Shown one piece after another: positions 46,601 to 58,600 of a DNA stretch of 64,000 nucleotides. The translations under genes were made by a program, and so were the position numbers. Origin of the DNA: Trichoplusia ni (taxonomy: Eukaryota > Arthropoda > Insecta > Lepidoptera > Noctuidae); the NCBI RefSeq assembly GCF_003590095.1, contig NC_039478.1:4154001-4218000 (forward strand), written 5' to 3'. Numbering within the stretch: position 1 is the stretch's first letter; each line of letters begins with the position of its first letter. The notes beneath the pieces are model-generated. The model was not told the origin of the DNA, ran no database searches, and saw only the letters and a program-made list of their open reading frames with translations.

Positions 46601-49600
46601 TAGGAGAATTCATCAGCCTTGATACATTTTAGTGTCATAAATTGTATGAATCAGGCACAAATTTAACACAGGCTCCAATCAATTTAGAAGTGCTAAAATA
46701 CATAAACAACCTAACCTAATCTACCAAGCACTGCATCCCTTTAAAGCTTCAACTACGTCATCACAACCCACCTTGCGCTGCTCCTCAAACTGCTGGTCAG
46801 CATGTTCCTTCTCCCTGCGGAACTGCTCCTCGAGAGCCAGCAGCCGCTTCTGCATCTCTGCCTTCAGGTCGATGCCCTGTTTCTCCAGCAGCTCGCACTG
46901 CGCGTAGTCCCAGTCCACGTTCTTGCCGTCGGCGTCAGTTGTACCTGCTGTGGATAACAATATAACGTTTAACATAATATACAGAATTATATGTTTACGA
47001 GTAGTTGGTATCACTGTTCGTGGTAAAGTAAGTAGGAATTTCTACTACCCTGCGACATTTAATAGAGATAAGATATTCTTCTTTTTTGGTGAAAGTTAAT
47101 TGTCAATTTGAATACAATTTCATGATATTCAATAGAGATATTTCTCTTTTTGGGTTAAAGTTAATCATTGAAATAAAATCTCATGATTTAAACAAGAAAA
47201 TTTTCACTGAAAGAATTTTTTATATCGTTTGAAAAAAAATCTTAGGACTTTTTTCGGTAAAAACAAAATGTCATTTGTCACCAAAATTTTCATTTACCTA
47301 TCTGACAGTCATATTATACGTATCTTTCATATTCACAAATAAAGTATTCAGTAACTTATTGTCATAAAAGTCTGATTGTACATAAAAGTACAATCTTCTA
47401 AGTCTAAAGTCTAACTTACAATCATTCTCAACATTCTCGGGGGTATCAGTGAGTTCCTTGTTGTTGTTGACAGGTTCCTCGCGTGGCTGTCCAGGGTGAG
47501 CGAAGCGGAACACGTGGTTCTTGCCCAGGATCACACGAGAACCTGACTTCAGGATCACTGGTTCTGTGAGCTGTGGAGGTAGAGGGGTTAGACAATTGTT
47601 CATCAACGTTATTGATATTAAAGGTATAGATAAACTAAGGAGATTCTGCCAATTTCTATTCCCTGGAGGCACTTTCAAACTCATCCGAGAGGTCGACTCC
47701 AGCGTCTCAAAAAAGACATGTAAAAGTGATGAAATATCCTATTTGCAGAATAAATGATTTATTTTCATTTAAATATTATTGGGAAGGAAGCGTAAGAGCT
47801 CAATAATATTACTTTAACAAGTTGAAGAAGATTTTTTTAGTATCTCTTAAAGCAAAACTTTTCTCCCTCGCAAAAGCAAAGCATTGCTTCTACAACAGCA
47901 AAAGTCCTGTAAGAATTATTTTTGCAGAAGGATAGATCTTTGAATTGGATTTTTTTTTCATTTTCTTATAAGGCGTAAAAATGTCGCCAACGGACCTCCA
48001 TACCTATTCATTATTTTTGCTTACCTCTCGTCCATTAACATAGATGAGGGCATCCCGATGTGGGATAAGAAGTATAACACCATCAGTGTTCTCGAAGATG
48101 CAGTGCTCACTCAGAATGTGTGAGCCTGACAGCTGGATGTCTTGAGGGACGTTAGCCTCTGATGTACCGACGCGGGTTACGCCTGGGAACAAGATGGTAT
48201 AATAGTTGATGATGATTATTAATCATTGGACAGTGTTGTATTGTATGAATTGTGGTTCTAAACTTTTAATCTTCTGTTGGTGTAATATTTATCTAGTCAT
48301 TTACCATCAACCACGTCCATTCCAAAGTTAAAAAAATTTGGATTTTTATAAATTTTGCTTTTACTTTTTTGCTTCGAAAGCTTTGAATTGATCCTATCAT
48401 TTGTTTTCAGACAAATTAAATCAACCAATATACTGATTCTAGATTCACCATGTCCAAAATAAAGGCTATCTATTTATCACACTATCATCTTCTTAACAAG
48501 TCGACTAATGGCAGAAGTAATTATAACTTAAAATCCCCCAAAGCTACTCACCGTTCTTTATATAGTATATGAGGCATTCAGACAAGTTAGGATCCTCGTT
48601 CAGGTTGACGAGATGCGGGGACTTCTTCGGCGAGTATATCCCCACAGTGATGCCGCCCTCGCGTACTGCGAGACCCATCTCGGCGAACACAGCTTCACGC
48701 TGCACACGGATCTGTTCGGTACGTTTTAACTTCTCTTCCCATGTTTCGTTCAGTTCTGAAGGTTGTAAAAAAATATTTTGAAGACTTTTTGGCATATTTA
48801 AGAGGTGATAGATGAAGATCTGAATATGATTGTAAAATTTTAAAGCCTTTACTCAAAACAGTCGAGTATAGAACTTACACACTTAGTCAAATTTTTGGGA
48901 ATTTAAAAGTTACCCTTTCTTTTAAGACAAGGAATATCACAACAATATTTATGTTGTTGATAAATCCTATCACCACACGTTACTTCTTCCAAATCTTCCT
49001 CAATAATCACTCATTCGCAGCTTTCCTTTATAAAATCCAAGCCTGTTAGTAAAAATCTCACACATACCGGCAATAAGTTTCTCCGAGGCTTGCAGCTGAT
49101 CGACGGCCTCCTCGGCGATGGTGGTGGCCGCTCGCGACAGCTTTGGAGACAAGACCTCCGCCTCGCTCTTCTTGCGCTGAGGCGAGTTTTCTTCTGCTGT
49201 CATATTAAACAACATTAGCATTCACATACTTATTCTGGTAAACGAAAACTAGGTTGAAACGTTTTAGAAATGGAAACGTTTCGAAAACAAAAAAGAGATG
49301 AACATTTTTGGAAGCACAGTGGCTTTTACACTTCAGAATACGACTTTTGCAAGTAAATTTTCAGGGGTTCCAAAATTTCGGAACAGTAGTTGAAACTGTT
49401 CGAGAACTTTTGTCTTGGGACTCAAATGGATATAGAAGTCGACTGCTAGTGACGTGACGTTGTGAATCGATTCGGATCTAAGTAGTTGCTGTGTAGGAAT
49501 CGTGACTGTGTCGTGCACGAAGGTCAAAATGCCTTGTTATAGGTTTGAGGTCTCTTTGCATTGCGCTACTTTGTGCTCGTTATATTAAATCGATTATTTG

Positions 49601-52600
49601 TCGAAGCACATGTAGTTCAGTGTAGATTTTCTTTTTTAATAATATTATTATCTTTTTTTTAGTCTTCCTAAATCTTAAATAAAGAGAAATAGTTCTGTTA
49701 GAACATCTTTGTGTGCACATTACGACACAGATCACATTGCATAAGTTAAACAACATTTATATTTAAAATAATATTGGTTATGTGATTACATTATATCTAC
49801 GCATAAAATAAATATTTGACACCAAAAATTATTCTATTTTGACACAAAATATAATGGGAAAACATGCAAGGCTTCTGAAGCTAGGAAGCTTTTGTCGTAG
49901 CAATGCAATATTCATATAACAGCCGTTTGCGACCAAAGGGAATTTCGAACTAAAAGATACACCAATATTTGTTATATGGCCGCCAACGGACAGATGTGGA
50001 CCCGCTATACAATCGATTTTGAAGTTGTTAGTCCAATATTGGTCCAAATGTTGGCCAAAATGAAATTTGAATCGTTGAGCCAAGTCATTGTCGAAGCAGA
50101 AAATATAAGTTTGTTGGTTGGTAAATAGATTTCTGCTTTAACGTGATCAATTGAAATTTATCTTTTTATGAATCAAAATCGATTGTCATCATAACACGGA
50201 TCAGAGCATTATATAATATTCTATTAATACATATTGTATATACGTTTAAATGTAATAAAATACATAACAGCACACCAAGTACTTACTACATACACTAACT
50301 GTATAACCATGTTTATAATAGTGTTTCAAACCAACACCAATACATAGTGATAGAAGCATCAGATAATTATAATATATATACCGGTGGCGTGACCCACATC
50401 ATATAGTATATAATATTCTTATATATTCGTGAAGTGATAATACTATATTATATGCCTACTAACGCCACAAGCTCTGGACAAGGGTGCAAAATAAATTGCT
50501 TCATTTTCAATAAGTCAGGCTGCCAGATTATAGTCCAAAAGGTATATCAAAATTTTGTTTTTTTTTGTGTCTGGCAACCCCGATATAAAATGGAGGCTAA
50601 GCGTACAGGTGGGGTGTACAGATGCAAAAATGCGCAAGCCTCTTTATCGGTGTTACTTACTGGTAGGCTGTTCTTTCTTTTCATAAAGGACTCTACCATC
50701 AGGTCCTAGTTCGTGTGGATTTTGGAAACAGAATCAAGTTTTAGTATCAGGAATATTAAACTTAATTCAAAGGGTTTAACTGTGGCGTGTCTTAACTAGC
50801 GATGTTCGTTCACTATGAAACAATCACACAGAACGATCTATCCGATCACATGACGACTAAACAACCTAACTCAAACACAAGGCCTAGAATAAGCTTTCAT
50901 CACGGTCGGTAGACTAACTGACTTATTATTTCAGTACATAAATATCCAATAATCTGATCTTTAATCGAGTTCTCATGTATTATTTTTCTTCTGGCAATCC
51001 GTTCCGTATTATTAAATTTTACTTTTGGATTGGCCACCTTTTTTCATTTTTTCAATTTAGGTTACAGAAAAGTGTGCCTTGACATTCGTAACTTAACGTT
51101 CAAAATCAGTTGATCTACCGACCACCAACAAAGGTACCTAGGCCATCCCTTGCCGCTAATAACCTACCTTCTTCGACGTCGATGCCCTCAGCCTTGAGCA
51201 GCTCTCGTAACTTGAGTATCTCTTCTTTGAGTTCTCGAATAAGTTTCGCGTTGGCATCCTCGTTGACGACCGCCTTGCACACGATCTGTTTGGCGCGGTC
51301 GGCGTATCTGAGGGAGTGGAAGTTAATTAGTTTTGATTACTATAACAAGTCTCTTGAGGTGGATTCATAATTATTTGATAACGGTTTACTCTCCCGTACG
51401 TATCGCGATTGCCGGCTCACAAGTCAAAGTGGGCGAATTGGTTGAAACAGTTCAACTTGCGACGCCACTTGAATTAAATAATCAATAATTTTATAAGAAA
51501 CAGATTTAAAGCTGTATTATTTTGGAAGCTGATCTGATGGTATGAAGTTAATTTTGTCCAACAAAACATTACCTACTTTTTAAGTTTTGGGCACTAAACT
51601 TTTCATTTGTGTCATTTTTTACTAGTATAATGATAGGTTACCTGAGTGTACTAAGAGTTTCATCGAAGTTAATATCAGCTGGTGAGATAGCAGCTATCAT
51701 GGCCGTCTTGGAGTTGCCTCCGAGGTTCTCACGCAGCAGCCACGTCAGCACCGAGTCACGGTACGGGATGAAGTCAGCCTTCTTCGACTTCTTACTCTTC
51801 GACGCCTAAGAAACATCTTATATTATGAAGAGGAAACTTTTGGGTACAAGCTAGAGGGGGCTATCTGCATTACCCTCGTGATAAGCTCAGCTTGGTGTGC
51901 CTGTTCTAAGTTTTAGTGTGACAGATATTGCAAGGTATTGCTATTTGATATTGCTTCCTCTAATCTAATTTGATCAACTAATTTTTTTGGTAGTTGTTGG
52001 TTGCGACGACCAGTCTTTTCAATGGATTCTGTTTAACTTCATTCATTAAGGGTTGTACGGACGAAATAGGCACATCATGCAAAAACCTGGAATTAATTTG
52101 GATCTGGTTCTACTGGAAGTCGCATCCACCAGTGTATTTGAAGCAAAATGCAATTTATGTGCATTGCTATAGAGTGCATTTTCGTGCACATCCTTGTGAT
52201 ATCTGTTACAGACTTATTAAAACTTAGAGCGGGCAAACGTAGCGTTAGGCTGTTTTGCAAATGGTGCCGCAAAAATACGCACTGTACTGAATTGTGTACT
52301 ATAGTGATGTTTTTTTCTAGTGAAAATTATTTCTATTAATACAAAAATCGATAAAACCGAGGCAAAAGGCAAAATTTAAAAAATCTTCAAAACTCTTAGC
52401 AATTGAAGCTGAACTCTTAAGCTTTTAGGCAATCGAGGGTTTGTGAGAATCACTCACAGTGCAGTGAACCCGCTCTCAGCAAAGCTCATGGAATATATTG
52501 AATTATGTGACACTAGAATGAATTCAAAACAACGATCATGTTTAGCATCCCACACACTGGAGAGAAATTTGGCATTATAATTGTATTTCCATGTAATGAG

Positions 52601-55600
52601 ATTCCGCTTCCATTAAATCAATCATTTTTAAACTACTCATCGCTTGAACAAATGGTACAATAGCTCTATCTCGCTCTAACGATGGCCCTTTCACAAAACA
52701 TGATAGTTCGTTTGAATAACATTTCTAGTATCACATACTCAATAGATGGGGGTCAATATAAGTATTAATTAAAACACAGACTGCTAGCATTCCGTTAATA
52801 AACTCCGACTTACCGACTATAATATAGGTTCCGAGGAAACGGTGCAAAACAAACGTGAACCATTTGTTAGTAATTAGCTTATACTATAGCGCCGAACAGC
52901 AAATCAGAAAAAGTAATTTTCTATTAAAAGGACATTTTTTTTCTAATTAAAATTTTCTAAGAATCAAAAAATGGTAAAATTTCATATTTCAGGGATCATT
53001 TTTTTTCTAATTAAAATTTTCTAAAGTATGTTGATGACTATTCTGTCTAAAAATTTGTAGACAGATATTTCTGCTTTACTATTTCGGCGTTTACACTACA
53101 TACTTACATAATGTTTATTAGTCAATTTCTCCGAATGTTGGTGTATACAAAATTATTTTTATCTTCACAAGAGACGATTCAAATTGATATAAGACAATTA
53201 CATCAAATTAATCATTTTAATTTAAACTGTACTTACAACAATAAGTAAAGTCGACACAAGAAGTAGTCGAAAATATTGCTTGAAAATCAATCAAAATTTC
53301 AGAATTATAATTGCATATGTTTTTTCATTAATTCTTCAATTTTAGTTTTGTAATAACAAATTGATATTGTTATTACAAATATTTCAGTATTATATTTGTT
53401 TCTGTGTAGTTTTAGAATCAACAATCGAGCAATTTACAATTACTCTGATTAATTAAATTTTTAACTAAATGTATGAAAAACATCCTCTATTTAGGGAAAT
53501 AATTCGGTGCGGATATTTCCAAATAATTATAGTTGTTGTTATTATAATAATACATTTAGTTAAACATATTTCCTACTTCACTACAACACCAATATAAATG
53601 TAAATTTGTTTTATGTCAATTCAATTTTACATATCACTGTAATTGTAAAAATTTCGATAAGGGCTCGCTATTTATCAAATTTAAAAGCAGTGGGAGCATG
53701 GAAGTTTGAAATACACGGATAGCCGAGTAGTATAGGTCTCCACGTCACACCCAGTGTGCGCTACGCGTTGCAGGTTTTATACCCGTGTAGGACAAACATT
53801 AGAGTCTGGGTGTCCGGTGCATGTAGTTTAAATGTTTGTGAAATCTCCGCGACACAAAGATTAAAAAGCAGGAGCAATTTCAAAAGAAAAGAAAGAAGTT
53901 AGAACATGTAGCGTTGACCCCAAGTAAGTCCAAATAAGGGCAGAAAAGAGATTTTTCAATTTTCTTAAAATGAAATTGACATAAAACCAATCTAGCCACT
54001 ACCCACAACGAGAGCCACAATACAAAGTTACTCACAATCTCAGCGAGGGCTGATATCACTTTGCCGAGAGTGGTCAGTGACTTATTGATGTTCGCGCCTT
54101 CCTTCAGACGCGTACCCTTGGCGCCCGTCGAGTCCGCTCGCTCGGACCCAGCCAAATCCACCAGGGAGATTTTTGATACCTGGAAATTGAACATGTGTAT
54201 GAAATTATCATTTTACTCCAGAACTAGTTCCCTACCGATTTCGCAAATAGACATCCACTACCGAAGAGTAAATCAGTACATAACGATTTAATCTGTTAAA
54301 AAAACGTGTTAGTGTAAATTAAGACGTAACCCTTTGACAATAAAGTTCACATTGATGATTTGCTTCTTGTAGCTCCCAAGTATCAAAGCATCTGCTCCAA
54401 CTTTTGACACAACGTAGGTAAGAATAGAATAAATGATTATTGTTTACAGAAATAGTTCTCAAAACTATTACTAGGAGTTTGTTAAGGTTTGTAATCATTA
54501 TAACTCATTTAATTCAGAAAATAATTTATTTTTCTTTACCTTCTCCGACATGAGGTTGGTGGTCTGGTCATGTCGCTGTTGTGTGAAGAATATGGTGAAG
54601 ACAGCGTGAGAACGTGACGAGGTCTCGTTCATGTTTGTTGCTGCCACAGTCCTGAGAAAATATATTGTTACAATAGAGGCTTGTGGTAAGAGAAATTCAT
54701 CTTTACGGAGTTTTGGTCCACATAACAGTAAAATTGTTTTTGATATTCATTTAGACATTTTAATTAATTCCAATATATGATGTCGATGACCTTGTAGATA
54801 ATTTAATAGTTACATACAATAATGAGTGCACAACGACATAAAACATAAGAAGGTTGTATGTTATGGACAAAGTTAATCTATACTACTATTAGCATCTTAG
54901 TCATGATAAAATGAGTCTGGCATAGAACCGTAAAAATTGGTACGAGGAAGTAGAGGCTTATGCCCAGCAGTGGGAGGGCAAGGTTGTGGATGATAATGAT
55001 AAAATTACCTAGCCTTGTTTCCCTCATCGATGAGGTCGTAGATGTCCTGGTAGGAGGTCACAGCGAGCTTGCTGAGGTCCTCCACGTAGGGTCCGAGGGC
55101 CGGGTGTTCACGGACACGCAGGTTGCCCTTGTTCTTAGGGTTCAGGAGATCGCGAACTCTCTCGCAGTATATCTCCATGTATGAGACTTCCACCTGTTTG
55201 AGTTGTAAAATAATAGTTGCTTAATAGGTGAAGAATTAAAAAAGTATTAGTATTATGTTCGATTGCAGGAAAACACCAGAGTACACGTGCAAGATATTTA
55301 AAGACAAAGCTGACATTTAGATAAGTTAGGATCTCGAAGATAAAACTACAAAAAAAAAAAACATTTCAATCTGGGTAAAAATTTCTCTTTAGCATTGCAA
55401 TGAAACACAGCTTGTCTTTAACAAGCAAATATGCCGAAATATTTGGTAAGAACATTTGATATACATTGGAGAAATTCTATCACGGTCAACGACTTCAAAA
55501 ATGTATTTTCCCCAAATGTTTCCTCCAAGCAAGTCAAAGAGAAGGCATCTTATATTAGTGGCCTTATTTTCGTCCACAAAATACATTTCCCTCAATTTCA

Positions 55601-58600
55601 ACGTCAAGAATTATTAACCAGATTGTGATCTACAATCCGCGGCACAATTTAATCTGAATATTCATGAAAGTGGAACTCGATCCGCTTAGTAGAGCAGTCT
55701 CCGAAAAATATTCAAACATCTGTTGTTTAATTTATACGTATTTCTTTGGGAGGTTATTATTTTTATTTTAGTGTTGTATCATAATCTAAATCTCTTTTGA
55801 GCAGAAATTTTAATGTCATTTTAATGTCAAAAATTATAATGTCTGATTTAGATTTAACTTGACAAGGGTAATTAAGTTATTGATTATTTAAGATTGAATA
55901 TTTGGAACCACTACTTAAAGCTCAAGACGTGCATTTTCAAGACTATTTTATGTGTATGCTAAATTTTCTTAAAGTTTCTCGCTGCATAGCTAAGTTTGGA
56001 ATTTGCCTGAATAGACACAAGTTCCTTCTAAGCCCGCTTCTTAACACGACACACGCTATACTGACCGAATATTTAAGATCATCTGAAGTGGTCTGCCTGA
56101 TGCGCCTGAAGAGGTCTTTGCAGATCTGAGGGATGATGCCCTCCTGGCCATCCTCCCCTCGTCCCATCATCGTGTAGGACTTGCCCGCACCAGTCTGGCC
56201 GTAAGCGAATATGCATATGTTGTAACCTGTGAGAAAAAAGAGTCAGTATATTGTATTCAGTTGTAGAGCAAAAACGAGGAAAAGATAGAGTTGAAGTAAT
56301 ATTTGAAGATGCTTTAAGTTGCCTGATTGATCATATATATCACTCCATAGAATGGAAAACAATACCTTAAAAAAAATTTGGCGGGTTCCAAACAATGACA
56401 ATGATTGTATGAAACCCGCAATACTGCCTGAAGTGCAGTGGGAAGGCACCACACTTATAGTTTGTAGATAATAATATTTATACAATGAACTCATTTGAAT
56501 GAAAGCTTGTGAGGTTTACTAATGCCCTTGTAGCTATTGATCAAAACCTAGTATAATCATTACTTTCAACACGTTAGTGTCACTTTTGCAAAATGCGCCA
56601 GAACATAACAAAAATCTTAAAACAGCCTTAGATAAACCCAATCTCAGATGCGCGGATATGGACATTTTGCAAAAAACGAAAGTTGAACACTCGTAACGCG
56701 TCGGTGAAAGTCAGGAAGGAAAGTGTATGTTATTACCGTCGAAGGCGTGCTGTAACATCTCCTCGCCGATGTCTTTGTACACCATGACTTGGTCCGAGAA
56801 CTGCGCGTCATTGGGCTGTGGAAAAAAAAAGAATTAAATAATGAATATTGAAGAAATACTAAGATTTAAAAAAACGTGTAAATGACTCCCCCTCAGTAAA
56901 CCTTTGAAACACAAAATAATTCCCCTTTAATATAAAACAAACTAAATTGAAATCGTTCAACCCGATCGAAAGTAACAATGCCTTAATCGGATGGAAGTCA
57001 GACTTTAACATCTCTCTTTGCACTTTGGGGGTTCACAAAAGTAGGTTATGCATAGAAAAAACCAGGAGTAAGCGGTCGTTTATTTGTGTTTGTTGTACAC
57101 TAATCAGGATTATAATTTGTTTAATAAGGATCAAATATCTCTGGTCAGGTGTGGATTTGGAGCAGCTTGCCATATCAAATACAAGTAAAAAGAAATTCAT
57201 AGAGAAAACAGATACAATATTCTAACTTAAAAGTAATTAAATAGGATTAAAATAAGCATCTGGCGTTTTATGACCGTCAGACAGAGTATCGCATACATTT
57301 GTATAATAATAAATTAATTACGCTCAACCCTCGAATGCAAAAGAAATTGCAAATTAAGTAAATTCTTCAGTATTCGCTTGGTACCTAGCTATGAGTGCTG
57401 TATTTTTACACATAACGGTATACAATGGTTATATTATATCCAAGAACACTTTCTATCGCTTCTTTATCTGTTATTCTCAATTCTCATTAAATGCGTTTTA
57501 TGCTGGTTTACATAATCTTCATGACTATGAATCAGCCTGTTCATTTATTAGCTGACTATCTCGTCAAAGAGGTAAATTAAATAATTGGATATTTGCCAAA
57601 AAATATAAAATAAGTCGACTTAACAAAAGATTGGTAAAGTATATTTTCTAATTTTTTTCGCATCAAAGATGGAGAAATATGTATTATAAGTGTTAGTGTG
57701 TATTGCAAGTTTTAGCACTAACTATTTATTTAACGAAAAAAAAAAATTTTCTATAATTACAAAATTATTTTAAGTTATTGCACCCAATACATGATGACCG
57801 CAAACCGACAAGGTTGTGGCGGGGGTACCGCGCTCAATGGTCGTAAATTTATCATTACAGTGCAATCTCCGATCGGATGGCCGGTCGATGCGGTCGAGTG
57901 GTGATTGCGAATACATGTCATGGTGTTATTGTGTTATCGATTTGTTTGCTGTACATGATGCTTTGTAATGGGAACATTCGAATGGACAGTAATTTAGGCA
58001 TCTGATTAAAGGTACGGCAGTTGATTTTTATAAAAATACATGCTAAGAATTCGGGTAATTGTAACTTTGTTGTTGGTGGCTATACTATAAATGCACTAGT
58101 TGATCGATTGCAGTTTAAGCTACTTTTGAAACGGTTAGTCCGTGGATGGGTGATCACCTAGGTCAAAACGAGTTCCTCCATGTTTCGGCACGTTAAATTG
58201 TGGGTCCCGGCTGTTATTCATACGTCTTTACCAGTGGACACGGATAGTCAGAAGCTAGAAAGTCTGACAACCAGTCTGACTAAGGGGTTTTGTGTTGCCA
58301 AGGTAATTGGGTTCAGGTGGTCAGATAGGAAGTCACTCCTTGGAGGACCTCAGCTCAGTCCTCCTTATTACAGAGATATTCAGGTTTGCCGAATCAGAAA
58401 TAGTAGGGGAAAAGGCTAGGATGATGATAACATAGAGATATTGCAGTTGAGGTAGTTGTACTTGTGTTGTTATTGTTGTTGCACTAGTAATGATCGTTGC
58501 CTTCATAACAATTTTCTTGTTATGTGAGTCATATATAAACATAGCTATTGTTAAACTACGACTACTACTGACACTATCCTTGGGTCAGCGAAGTTACTAT

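Noticed and set aside
53880..54035. Extension of the switch II exon into downstream sequence
   Set aside because: The donor GTGAGT at 54035 and the continuation in exon g at 51805 show it is intron.
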